A stretch of 44,615 nucleotides of DNA, taken from Acidobacteria bacterium bin61 (GTDB lineage: Bacteria; Acidobacteriota; Vicinamibacteria; Marinacidobacterales; Marinacidobacteraceae). The stretch lies in the NCBI GenBank assembly GCA_002238705.1, contig MPMW01000008.1, forward strand, positions 1 through 44,615, given 5' to 3'. Made by a program: the position numbers and the translations under genes. Of the stretch, positions 36,096-44,615 are shown one piece after another. Positions within the stretch are counted from its first letter, which is position 1; each line of letters opens with the position of its first letter. The notes beneath the pieces are model-generated. The model was not told where the DNA came from. It ran no database searches and saw nothing but the letters and a program-made list of their open reading frames with translations.

Positions 36096-37009
36096 TTGGG
36101 GCGGCCGGCGCGCGCCTCGCGCTCTACTGCGAGTTTTCGCGGCCCTTCACCCTGATGCCGCCCCTGATCGGGTTCCTGAGCGGAAGCGTCACCGCCTTCG
36201 GAGCGCCTCCCGCCCTCGAAACGGTCCCCTGGATCTATCCGATCCTCGGGGCGGTCATGGCGGCCACCCTCAACGCGGCGAGCAACGCCCTCAACCAGAT
36301 CTGCGATCTCGAAATCGACCGCGTCGCCAAACCGGACCGGCCCCTGCCTTCCGGCCGGCTGGGGATCGCGGAGGCCTGGTGGTTCACGGCGGTCTGCTGG
36401 TCGCTGGCGCTGGTCGCCGCCTGGTTCGTAAGTCCGGATGGCCGGCGCGAGTGCTTCTGGATCGTCGTCGTGGCGAGCCTCTTCGTGTGGATGTATTCGG
36501 CGCCGCCGCTGCGGACCAAGCGAGCCGGGATGCTCGCCAACCTGACGGTCGCCATCCCCCGCGGGCTGCTGCTGAAGGTCGCCGGGTGGTCGGCGCTCAA
36601 GACGGTGTTCGACCCCGAACCCTGGTTCATCGGCGTCATCTTCGGGTTGTTTCTGCTGGGCGCTACGACGACCAAGGACTTCTCCGATGTTGCCGGCGAT
36701 CGCGCGGGCGGCTGCCGGACTCTTCCGGTGGTGTACGGCCCCCGGGGCGCGGCCTGGCGCATCGCACCCTTTTTCGTGTTGCCCTTCGTGCTCATTCCGG
36801 TAGGCGTGCGCGCGAACCTGCTGACCGGCAACCCGTTGCTCCTGGACGCGCTCGGCGTCACGCTGGTGCTCTACGGAGTCTTCACGGCCTGGCTCATGCT
36901 CCGCCGCCCGGACGACCTGGCGACGGACAGCAACCACGTGTCCTGGCGCCACATGTATCTCATGATGATGGTGGCCCAGTTCGGCTTTGCGGCGGCCTAC
37001 CTCGTATGA
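36092..37009 (+). CDS. UbiA-family prenyltransferase
   Basis: GTG 36092 overlaps the DUF92 stop (GTGA); 305 residues. The first Asp-rich motif NALNQICDLEIDRVAKPDRPLPSG (about residues 65-88) is the canonical NxxxDxxxD of the family, with KPxRPLPSG. The second region KDFSDVAGDRAGGCRTLPVVYG has the DxxxxxGD and TLPV pattern of homogentisate/chlorophyll-synthase-like members. About eight hydrophobic helices are visible. The enzyme joins a polyprenyl diphosphate to an aromatic or other acceptor; the acceptor is not identifiable from sequence. The partner DUF92 may supply the prenyl diphosphate. Confidence 0.9.
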   Translation: MIGAAGARLALYCEFSRPFTLMPPLIGFLSGSVTAFGAPPALETVPWIYPILGAVMAATLNAASNALNQICDLEIDRVAKPDRPLPSGRLGIAEAWWFTAVCWSLALVAAWFVSPDGRRECFWIVVVASLFVWMYSAPPLRTKRAGMLANLTVAIPRGLLLKVAGWSALKTVFDPEPWFIGVIFGLFLLGATTTKDFSDVAGDRAGGCRTLPVVYGPRGAAWRIAPFFVLPFVLIPVGVRANLLTGNPLLLDALGVTLVLYGVFTAWLMLRRPDDLATDSNHVSWRHMYLMMMVAQFGFAAAYLV

Positions 37010-37060
37010 CCCATCTCCACCTGCCGAGAGGCGCCCCGGCGGTCCTATACTGGCGATCTC

Positions 37061-38341
37061 GTGAGCAATTCCTTCTCCCGCCGTAACCTCGGTCCCCGCC
37101 TCGCCGAGAGGGACCCAGAAATCGCCGCCGCCATCGAGGCGGAGGAGATCCGCCAGTCGCAGGGTCTGGAACTGATCGCCTCCGAGAACTTTGCGAGCGA
37201 TGCGGTCATGGAGGCGACCGGCTCGGTGATGACCAACAAGTACGCCGAGGGGTATCCCGGCCGGCGGTACTACGGCGGCTGCATCCACGTCGATGAGGCC
37301 GAAAGACTGGCCCGGAACCGGGCGAAGGAACTCTTCGGCTCCCGCTACGCGAACGTCCAGCCCCACAGCGGGTCCCAGGCCAACATGGTCGCCTACCAGG
37401 CCATTCTGGAGCCCGGAGACACGTTCCTCGGCATGGCGCTTGATCAGGGAGGACACCTCACCCACGGCCATCCGCTGAACTTCTCCGGCCAGTTCTACAA
37501 CCCCGTGGCGTACGGCGTGCGCCGGGAGGACGAACGCCTCGATCTCGATCAGTTGGCGAAGCTGGCCCGGGAGCACCGGCCCAAGATGATCATGGTCGGC
37601 GCCAGCGCGTATCCGCGCCTCTATCCCAGCGAGGAGATTCGGCAGATTGCGGACGAAGTGGGCGCCAGGGTGGTGACCGACATCGCCCATGTTGCCGGCC
37701 TGGTCGCGGGAGGCGCCATTCCGAGTCCGGTGCCCTTCTCGGACGTCGTCACCACGACCACGCACAAGACGCTGCGGGGGCCCCGCGGAGGGCTCATTCT
37801 CTGGAACGAGAAGGGCTACGGAAAGACCCTCAACCGGATCACCTTCCCCGGAATCCAGGGGGGGCCGATGATGCACGCGATCGCCGCCAAGGCGGTGTGT
37901 TTCCGGGAGGCGCTCGATCCCTCCTTCGCCGAGTACGCCCGGCAGATCGTGACCAACGCGGCGGCGCTGGCCGAGGCGCTGATGGGACGGGGCTTCCGGC
38001 TGGTGTCCGGGGGGACGGACAACCATCTGGTCCTGGTGGACGTGGGCGCCCGGGGGATCACCGGCCGCGATGCCGAGGTGGCCATGGAAGCCGCGGGAAT
38101 CACCGCCAACAAGAACACGATTCCCTTCGATCCCGAGAAGCCGATGATCGCGAGCGGAATCCGCCTGGGTACCGCCGCGCTCACGACCCGGGGAATGCGG
38201 GAGAGCGAGATGCACGAGGTCGCGCGCCTGATGGAGGCGGCGCTCCAATCGGCGGGCGATGACGCGGGGCTCGCCCGAATCGCCGCCGAAGTTGCCGAAC
38301 TCGCCTCGGGATTCCCGCTCTACGTCTCGCCGGCGGCGTGA
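37061..38341 (+). CDS. glyA: Serine hydroxymethyltransferase
   Basis: 426 residues from GTG 37061, the normal length. Converts serine and tetrahydrofolate to glycine and 5,10-methylene-THF with PLP. Landmarks: [21 protein letters not shown] and [17 protein letters not shown] at the N-terminus; [25 protein letters not shown]; the PLP lysine in [14 protein letters not shown] (Lys at about residue 236); and [11 protein letters not shown]. The C-terminal domain [32 protein letters not shown] is intact. It is a cytoplasmic housekeeping gene, about 50 nt after the UbiA gene. Confidence 0.97.
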   Translation: MSNSFSRRNLGPRLAERDPEIAAAIEAEEIRQSQGLELIASENFASDAVMEATGSVMTNKYAEGYPGRRYYGGCIHVDEAERLARNRAKELFGSRYANVQPHSGSQANMVAYQAILEPGDTFLGMALDQGGHLTHGHPLNFSGQFYNPVAYGVRREDERLDLDQLAKLAREHRPKMIMVGASAYPRLYPSEEIRQIADEVGARVVTDIAHVAGLVAGGAIPSPVPFSDVVTTTTHKTLRGPRGGLILWNEKGYGKTLNRITFPGIQGGPMMHAIAAKAVCFREALDPSFAEYARQIVTNAAALAEALMGRGFRLVSGGTDNHLVLVDVGARGITGRDAEVAMEAAGITANKNTIPFDPEKPMIASGIRLGTAALTTRGMRESEMHEVARLMEAALQSAGDDAGLARIAAEVAELASGFPLYVSPAA

Positions 38342-38480
38342 ACGCGGGAGCGCCGCCAAGCCTCTTCGTGCGGGCCTTCCGACCGGTTGCCAGAATCCGG
38401 AGGACGATCTTCTGCCTGTCGTTGATGCCCTGCGCAGAAATCAGATCCGGGACGTCCAGGCGGCGACGGGGGAGCCGGGG

Positions 38481-40487
38481 ATGAGTCAGGCAGCCGATTT
38501 CCTCGGCCCCCGCGGGGTGTTGTCCGAGTCGCTGCCCGGCTTCGAGCACCGGGCCGGACAGGTGGAGATGGCGGCGCGCGTCGAAGAGACGCTGCAGGGA
38601 GACGGTGCGCTGATGATCGAGGCGGGAACCGGCATCGGCAAGTCGTTCGCCTATCTCATCCCGGCGCTGCTCTGCGGGGAGCGGGTCGTGATCTCGACGG
38701 CGACCAAGAACCTTCAGGACCAGCTCTTCGACAAGGATCTGCCCCAGCTCCAGCGCATTCTGGGAAGCCGGGTCCCGGTCGCCCGCATGAAGGGGCGGGA
38801 GAACTATCTCTGCCGTCTGGAGTGGCAGAAATTCCAGACGGAAGGGGACCTGAAACTCGATCCCCGGCGCGGCGCCGATCTCCGGCGGATTGCCGCCTGG
38901 GCGGAGAAGACCAAGACTGGAGATCGCGACGAGATTCGGGGCCTCCGGGGACCGACCGAGTACTGGCGGGGCATCTCGACCATTTCCGAGAACTGCATCG
39001 GGCGCCGCTGTCCCCATCACGAGGAGTGTCACCTGACCACCTTGCGGAAGGCGGCGCACGCGAGCCAGATCCTGATCGTGAACCATCATCTGCTGGTCGC
39101 CGACCTGATCGTGCGCCAGACGGACTTCGGCGAGGTGCTGCCCGAATACGAGCACCTGATCGTGGACGAGGCCCATCGACTCGAAGATGCGGCGACGCAC
39201 GGGTTTTCGAGCACGCTCTCGGGAGCGGCGGCGGACCGGCTCGCGACGGACCTGACGCGCTTCCTCAAGCGTTCGGCCCCCCAGCTCGCGTCCCTTCCGG
39301 CCGTCGGCAAGCTCAAGCGCTCCTACGGAGACCTCTTCGGGATCCTCGCCCCCGAACGAGACGACAGCCCACAGGTGTTCCATCCCGAGAGCCTCCCGGC
39401 CGAGGCCGGGGAACACGCGGAAGCGGTGTCGGTGCAACTCCAGGCGATCGAAACCCACCTCCTGAAGGCCCGGGAAGCCTTGAAGGAGAAGCCGCCTCCT
39501 GACGGAAGCGACGGCGAGACCGGCGCCGAGCGGCTGCTGAAGCGCGTTACCGAGTTCCGCGTCGAGTTGATCTCCCTGATGGCGCCGCGTCCCGACTACG
39601 TCCACTGGAGCGTGTTCCAGCGGGAGACGGCGCGCCCGGACGGCGGCAAGAGGAGGGCGACGCCACGGCGCGGGCGCACCTGCTTTGCGAGCGCCGCCCC
39701 GGTGCACCCCGGCGGCGAACTGCGGCACGGGCTCTTCGATCCCCTGAAATCCTGCGTCCTGACCTCTGCGACCCTGGCGCTCGACGGCGGGTTCGACTAC
39801 GCCGCGGACGCGCTCGGGGTGACGAAGACTGCGGGAAGGGTCGTTCCCTCACCCTTCTGCTTCGAGGATCAGGCGCGCCTGTACGTCCCCTCCGATCTGG
39901 TGGACCCCCGAAACCCGGGATTTCCCGACGCCGCCGCGGAACGGATTCTCCATCTGGTCGGCGCGAGCCGCGGCCGGGCTCTCATCCTGTTCACCAGTTG
40001 GGGCAACCTGGAACGCGTGGGCCGGGTGCTGGGGGACGCATGCCCGTTTCCGGTAATGCGGCAGCAACGGGGAGGCGGTCATGCGGCCCTCCTGGATTCT
40101 TTCCGGAAGACACCGAACGCGGTCCTGCTGGGTGTCCGCTCGTTCTGGGAAGGCGTTGACGTTCCGGGAGACGCGCTCACCCTGCTGGTGATCGACAAGC
40201 TGCCCTTCCCGGTGCCGTCGAACCCGCTGCACCGGGCGCGCGCCGACCGGGCCGAGGAGGCGACCGGCGACGGGTTCTCCAACTACTCGGTGCCGCAGGC
40301 GGCCCTCACCCTGAAGCAGGGTCTCGGCCGGCTGATCCGGACCCAGCAGGATGTCGGACTCGCCGCGGTTCTGGACTCGCGTCTCGTGCGCATGAGCTAC
40401 GGCCGCCGTCTGCTGCGGAGCCTGCCGCCCTTTCCCCTGATTACGGGCCTGGACGAAGCGACCGGGTTCCTGGAGTCCCTGCCGTGA
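38481..40487 (+). CDS. DinG/XPD-family ATP-dependent DNA helicase
   Basis: ATG 38481 is preferred (GGGGAGCCGGGG upstream; upstream in-frame sequence overlaps glyA and is low quality), giving 668 residues. Walker A EAGTGIGKSFAYLIPALL (about residues 48-65) and DEAH box VDEAHRLEDAA (about 230) are clear. Four Cys in ENYLCRLEW and NCIGRRCPHHEEC are placed as the 4Fe-4S cluster of DinG/XPD helicases. C-terminal motifs: VLTSATLA, ALILFTSWGNLERV, GVRSFWEGVDVPGDALTLLVIDKLPFPVPSNPL and the QGLGRLIRT helicase motif VI. It acts on structured or damaged DNA 5'-3'. The stop overlaps the yggS start. Confidence 0.93.
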   Translation: MSQAADFLGPRGVLSESLPGFEHRAGQVEMAARVEETLQGDGALMIEAGTGIGKSFAYLIPALLCGERVVISTATKNLQDQLFDKDLPQLQRILGSRVPVARMKGRENYLCRLEWQKFQTEGDLKLDPRRGADLRRIAAWAEKTKTGDRDEIRGLRGPTEYWRGISTISENCIGRRCPHHEECHLTTLRKAAHASQILIVNHHLLVADLIVRQTDFGEVLPEYEHLIVDEAHRLEDAATHGFSSTLSGAAADRLATDLTRFLKRSAPQLASLPAVGKLKRSYGDLFGILAPERDDSPQVFHPESLPAEAGEHAEAVSVQLQAIETHLLKAREALKEKPPPDGSDGETGAERLLKRVTEFRVELISLMAPRPDYVHWSVFQRETARPDGGKRRATPRRGRTCFASAAPVHPGGELRHGLFDPLKSCVLTSATLALDGGFDYAADALGVTKTAGRVVPSPFCFEDQARLYVPSDLVDPRNPGFPDAAAERILHLVGASRGRALILFTSWGNLERVGRVLGDACPFPVMRQQRGGGHAALLDSFRKTPNAVLLGVRSFWEGVDVPGDALTLLVIDKLPFPVPSNPLHRARADRAEEATGDGFSNYSVPQAALTLKQGLGRLIRTQQDVGLAAVLDSRLVRMSYGRRLLRSLPPFPLITGLDEATGFLESLP

Positions 40488-41194
40488 CCCACCCCTCGCT
40501 CGCCGAGCGCATCGCCGCGGTGCGCGACCGGATTTCGGAAAGTTGCCGCCGGGCGGGGCGGGATCCGGGCAGTGTCCGCCTGGTGGCGGTATCCAAGACG
40601 CGCCCGGCCGCTGACATCGAAGCGGCGGCCGTCCTCGGCATCACCGACTTCGGGGAGAACCGGATTCAGGAGGCGGCCGCGAAGCTGCCGGATCTTCGGG
40701 CCTCGATCACCCCGCACCTGATCGGGCATCTGCAGCGCAACAAGGCGCGTCAGGCCGCGGCGCTGTTCCCCGTGATCCAGTCGGTGGACAGCGTTGCCCT
40801 CGCCGTTCGGCTGAACGGCATGGTGACCCAGGGGGTCGCCCCGCCCGGCGGGCCTCCGGTTCGGGTTCTGGCGCAGGTTGATCTGGCCGGCGAGGCTTCC
40901 AAGTTCGGCATTCCGGAGCGCGAGTTACCGCGCGCTCTGGAAGAGATGTCCCAACTGTCGGGGCTGCAACTCGCCGGTCTCATGTTGATACCGCCATACG
41001 AACCCGATCCGGAGACCGTTCGCCCCTGGTTCGTCCGTCTTCGCGAGCTGGGCCGCCGGTTCGCGGAAGAAGGGCTGCTGCCGCCCGACCCCGATCTCTC
41101 GATGGGCATGAGCCACGATTTCGAAGTGGCCATCGCCGAGGGCGCCACCACGATCCGTGTCGGAACCGCGATCTTCGGTCCCCGGAGTACCTGA
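40484..41194 (+). CDS. yggS: YggS/PLPBP-family PLP homeostasis protein
   Basis: GTG 40484 overlaps the helicase stop by four bases (GTGA); 236 residues, normal for the family. VRLVAVSKTRPAADIEAA carries the PLP lysine (about residue 39). FGENRIQEAAAKLPDL, HLIGHLQRNKARQAAALFPVIQSVDS and the C-terminal LSMGMSHDFEVAIAEGATTIRVGTAIFG are the family signatures. It binds PLP without a known catalytic reaction and affects vitamin B6 balance. It ends the plus-strand run and is convergent with the AlbA/TPR pseudogene. Confidence 0.95.
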   Translation: MTHPSLAERIAAVRDRISESCRRAGRDPGSVRLVAVSKTRPAADIEAAAVLGITDFGENRIQEAAAKLPDLRASITPHLIGHLQRNKARQAAALFPVIQSVDSVALAVRLNGMVTQGVAPPGGPPVRVLAQVDLAGEASKFGIPERELPRALEEMSQLSGLQLAGLMLIPPYEPDPETVRPWFVRLRELGRRFAEEGLLPPDPDLSMGMSHDFEVAIAEGATTIRVGTAIFGPRST

Positions 41195-41232
41195 ATTCGG
41201 GGTAGGGCTGTCCGTGCTCTGCGACCCCGTCT

Positions 41233-43022
41233 TCAGCCGCGATTGCCTGGGCCGCGCCGATGACTCCGGGCCCTTGCCCACTCGCGTGCGAACCGCACCT
41301 CTTCCGGGAGGAGTTCGGTCGCTCGCCGGTACGCGTGATCCTGTTCCGTGGGTTGGCGCAGGTAACCGAACACGCGGCCGAGATCCCGCCAAGCCCAGGC
41401 ATGGCGCGCATCCGAGGTTTCCATCTGTGTAACTCGCTCCAGTAGTTGACGCGCGTCGGCGAGGAGCCGGCGCCGCGCGACTTCCCACGGGGATCCTCTC
41501 CTCCGCCTCCTTGGGTCAGTGAGCGCGATCTTCGTTTGGGCAAACTCGTGCAGCGCTCTTGAATCGAGAAATACAGCGTCGCCCGCCGTTTCGAAGTAGC
41601 GATGTGCCGAATGCAAGTCCCCGAGTCGCCTCGCCAGGATCGCCGAATCCAGCGCGTCTTGGGCCACCGCGGACGATTGGAGAGCCTTGAGCAGCGCCTT
41701 CGCCCGCTTTGCATGCCGCCCGTCGTCATCTCTGCGGTCGGCGAGCACCTGGATGAGCGCGTTCGTGACCGGGGCGGGGTTCGTGCGAGTCGCGGCGCGA
41801 GAGAACGTGGCGTGTACCTGCTCTGCGCGGCCAATTTCTCCACGTTGGCCCAGAAGGCGAATCAATTCGGCGGATAGCGTTGCCGATCCGGGGCTCGCGT
41901 GCCAAGCCGATTCGATTCGTTCGAATGCGGCGGCCGGGTTTCCCACGGCTCGTGCATGCGCCGCGTCTTCCAGAGCGCTGATGGAGGCGAACTCCGGATG
42001 GGCCGGTAACGTCACCTGGAAATAGGTGCGCTCCGGGTTGAAGTCGAACCGGGGTGGCGGCGATCCGTTGGTTTCCATTGAGTTCCGGATCTTCCGGACC
42101 CCGGTAAGGCGCCTCTCCGCATACCCGCGCTCCTTCAGGAACCCGCCGATGCGCCGATTGCGTGCCGGTACGTCAGGAATCCGGCCGCCAGGCTTGAGGT
42201 GTTCGATGGCGATTCCTGGAACCGGGCCTTGATAGGCGGTGATCTCGATGCGGTCCGCATGGAGATAGACCTTCGTGGGTTCCACTACATCCGGCTCGTA
42301 GCTTCGATGGTAGATGGCGTTCGTCAGCGCCTCCCGGAGTGCCGGAAGGGGAAAGCTGACCCACCGCCGGGCCTCCGGGCGGTGGGTCTGTTTGCTGATA
42401 TGAGTCAGGGACAAGCCTTCCAGCCAAGTCAGGCAGTCGCGTAATTGCGACGTGAGGGGACCGGAGAATTCGCGCTCGTCGAGTACTTCCGCGCGTGTTT
42501 CATCCCGGAACCGCGCTACTTCAATCGTCGCACCCCGAAACCAGTCGGCGGGCCGATCGGCGAAGAAGAGCAGACCGACGTTACGCGGGACTTCGTGGTC
42601 ATTGATCGGCCGCGTAAGGCCCATGCGACGGTAGATCTCTACCGCGTCCGACTCGTCCAGAAGGGCACTGCGAGTGCTCCTCAAGTGTTCGCGGACGAGC
42701 GCTTCCCGGATGTCCTCTACCCGTGCGCCGGTCGCCCGCCGATCATCCCAGGGGATGCGCGCTGTCAGGTCGAGCAGTGCCTTGATCTGACCGCTTTTCT
42801 CTGCGTCCACCGTCTCGCTGCCCGAGCGGATCCAGTACTTGTACGCGCGACTCTCGCCACGCGGATCAGGCGCCCGGTGAGGACGCTCCTCGCTGGCTGG
42901 GACCCGCAAGATCAGGACGGTTCGACCTTCGACGTTTTTCCGGCTCCATGAGGGGCAGGACAGGGGGCTCGATGCGCTTGCAATTGCCGCGGATCCATTT
43001 CTGTGCCAGGTCCACATCGCCG
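41233..43022 (-). pseudogene. AlbA_2/HATPase_c_4/TPR protein, 5'-truncated by IS and frameshifted
   Basis: The open frame from about 42939 down to 41233 encodes the end of an AlbA_2 domain (NVEGRTVLILRVP ... YKYWIRSGSET), an HATPase_c_4 domain (FPLPALREALTNAIYHRSYEP) and then ~270 residues of TPR-like helices. Just upstream, the matching N-terminal piece (DVDLAQKWIRGNCKRIEPP, ending LMEPE) is in the other frame. Deleting one base in the T5 run at 42935-42939 rejoins them. The 5' part then stops at the left end of the IS (43023), and sequence beyond the IS does not continue it. The gene is thus truncated and probably inactive. The TPR extension distinguishes it from the other AlbA_2 gene at 12576. 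Confidence 0.75.
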
Positions 43023-44498
43023 GGGCTAACCCCAATACTGTTCATTTAGTGTGTTTTCTTTGCTATTCTTGCTGTCGGCTCGACCGGGAGGTTGCCCATG
43101 GCGAGAACGGTTGCGGAGCTTCCGAAAGGGAGCCGGATCACGGACTACATCAGCCTCGGGGTGCTGAGCGAGAGGATCCCGCGGGCGGCAGTGGACGAGG
43201 CGCTGCGGGTTTCGGGGCGGCAGAGTGTCCGTCAGCGGGACCTTCCGGCGCATGTGGTGGTGTATTACGTGATCGCATTGGCGCTGTATATGCAGTCCTC
43301 GTATCGAGAGGTTCTGCGGTGCCTGCTGGAAGGGCTGCGGTGGCTGGGCGATCCGTCGGCGCGCCCGCGGGTGGCGGGGAAGTCGGGGATTTCGCAGGCG
43401 CGGACGCGACTGGGCGCCGAACCGCTGCAAGCCCTGCATGACGCCGTGGTGCGACCGGTGGGACAGCCGTCGGAACCGGGATGCGGCTATCGGGAATGGC
43501 ACGTGGTCAGCGTGGACGGCAGCACCCTGGATGTCGCGGACGAGGTCCCGAACGCGGCGGCCTTCGGGCGCCCCGGCGCCAGTCGGGGGGCCAGTGCCTT
43601 CCCCCAGATCCGGTTCGTGTCGTTGGTCGAGAACGGAACCCGCGTCCTGTTTGCCAGCCGGATGGCCGGCTGCAACGTGAGCGAAAGCCGCCTGGTCGAG
43701 GAGGTGATCCCCTCCCTGAAGGCAGGCATGTTGTGCCTGGCGGACCGCAACTTCTTCAGCTACGGCCGGTGGAATCAGGCTCGCACCACCGGGGCGGATC
43801 TGTTGTGGCGCATCAAGAAGAACCTGCGCCTGCCGCCGGAGACCCCGTTGGCCGACGGATCCTATGTGAGCCGGATCTACCCCTCCGACAAGGACCGGCG
43901 TCACCGGCGACGCGCGGTTCGGGTGCGGGTGATCGACTACCAACTGTCCGGGGTGGACAAGGCCGAACCGCTGTACCGGTTGTTGACCACGGTGCTGGAG
44001 GCGGATCGCGCCCCGGCCCCGGAACTCGCCACGCTCTACCACGAGCGCTGGGAGATCGAAACCGCGCTGGACGAACTCAAGACGCACCTGCGCGGTCCCC
44101 GGATCGTCCTTCGCAGCAAGACCCCCGAACTCGTCCGCCAGGAGTTCTGGGGTCTGATGTTGGCCCACTTCGCCATCCGCTCTCTCATGCACGACGCCGC
44201 CCGGCAGAGCGGAGATGATCCAGACCAGCTCTCCTACCTACACGCGGTTCGGGTGGTCCGCCGCAACATCATCACCCACCGCGCTTTTTCCCCCCCACGG
44301 TCAGGACCGCCCCCATCAGTACGTCCTTGACGAAATCCTCGACGAACGGGTGGTGTCCAGTCGCAACCGATACACGCCCCGCGGCGTCAAGCGCAAAATG
44401 AGCGGCTATCCGCTGCGGCCCAGGCACGCTCCTACCCACCGCAGCAACGGCCCGCCCATCGTCAAAATCGTCTAAGTGAACAGTATTGGGGTTAGCCC
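43023..44498. mobile_element. IS4-type insertion sequence with 22-bp perfect terminal inverted repeats
   Basis: Left repeat 43023-43044 (starts GGGCTAACCCC, ends TACTGTTCA) and right repeat 44477-44498 are exact inverted copies over 22 bp. The 1476-bp element encodes one transposase. I do not find a clear target duplication; CCGG-like bases flank both ends, so the exact boundary may be 1-3 bp inward. It sits inside the AlbA/TPR gene remnant on the left. On the right it abuts a sequence matching the MITE terminal repeat. Confidence 0.88.
43098..44475 (+). CDS. IS4-family DDE transposase, C-terminus out of frame
   Basis: ATG 43098 with GGGAGG upstream. An IS4-type N-terminal domain (SLGVLSERIPRAAVDEALRVSGRQSVRQRDLP, about residues 18-50) is followed by the DDE catalytic core: VSVDGSTLDVAD (first D), LCLADRNFFSY (second D) and YHERWEIETALDELK (E, with the Y-x(2)-R/K-x(6)-K type signature). 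The frame ends at 44330. The family C-terminus (YVLDEILDERVVSSRNRYTPRGVKRKMSGYP) is instead in the next frame to 44475. The shift maps to a T5C7 homopolymer (44285-44296), so a sequencing or slippage indel is likely. If real, the enzyme loses ~50 residues, outside the catalytic triad. Confidence 0.87.
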
Positions 44499-44512
44499 GG
44501 ACTTCTCATACT
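44491..44512. repeat. Third copy of the MITE terminal repeat at the IS right junction
   Basis: TTAGCCCGGACTTCTCATAC matches the 27143-27163 repeat read in complement. It overlaps the last bases of the IS right inverted repeat (TTAGCCC) and continues outward; past 44513 the sequence differs from the MITE. Confidence 0.65.
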
Positions 44513-44615
44513 GTGTGTGGCTGTCCGGCAGAAGAGCGTCAGAAGGCTGGGTAACGGGTTAGCACGCATCGGAGACTCTCCGGGATGAGAACGAGTCGGG
44601 ATGCGGACGCGCGCT

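Noticed and set aside
38181..39728. Minus-strand frame opposite the helicase gene
   Set aside because: Antisense shadow; the helicase motifs on the plus strand are intact.
43010..44510. Clear target-site duplication for the IS4-type element
   Set aside because: Flanks CGCCGG and CGGACT share only 3-4 bases in a GC-rich context, so no duplication is claimed.

Overview
The window is GC-rich, Gram-negative bacterial chromosome. An lptD homologue shows an LPS-type outer membrane. There are also four large outer-membrane TonB-dependent receptors of the Oar/CarboxypepD_reg type, a CRTAC1-family protein, several TPR proteins and a heptaheme cytochrome. This gene mix is typical of Acidobacteriota or a nearby soil, marine or sponge-associated lineage. 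That placement is inferred from gene content; the window has no rRNA or other phylogenetic marker.

Layout. (1) 1-5.5 kb: the tail of an unrecognised gene, a Met/His-rich lipoprotein, a zeta-like P-loop kinase with an internally duplicated partner, a solitary MacB-like permease, a DUF7662-PIN pair and an AAA_14/DUF4143 ATPase. (2) 5.8-8.8 kb: the first TonB receptor, with a strong terminator and then a poly-G tract. (3) 9.1-11.2 kb: three compact toxin-antitoxin modules (MazEF, Phd-VapC, AbrB-PIN) with visible candidate operators. (4) 11.2-14.3 kb: an NHL beta-propeller lipoprotein, a frameshifted AlbA_2/HATPase gene and a short 80-bp tandem repeat. (5) 14.3-25.9 kb, all on the minus strand: CRTAC1 protein, membrane-anchored TPR protein, two near-duplicate TonB receptors, and a heptaheme cytochrome-TPR lipoprotein. 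(6) 26-32.4 kb: a beta-helix (DUF4097-like) secreted protein, a hairpin-rich 286-bp MITE-like element, a secreted protein of unknown function, a Uma2-like nuclease, a fourth TonB receptor, and a separate palindromic repeat element. (7) 32.4-41.2 kb: a compact plus-strand housekeeping run (nfu, lptD, DUF92, ubiA-family, glyA, dinG-like, yggS) with GTGA overlaps. (8) 41.2-44.6 kb: an AlbA/HATPase/TPR gene truncated by an IS4-type insertion sequence with 22-bp perfect terminal inverted repeats.

How the parts work together. Region 5 looks like one envelope system: two receptors for a large or scarce substrate, beside periplasmic or secreted propeller and TPR scaffolds and a multiheme electron carrier. 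No SusD-type partner or substrate-specific enzyme is visible, so the substrate is unknown. Regions 1, 3 and 8 form an accessory, mobile-element-rich background of toxin-antitoxin pairs, repeats and decayed genes. Region 7 is ordinary core metabolism and envelope biogenesis; the DUF92-UbiA overlap is its most suggestive point.
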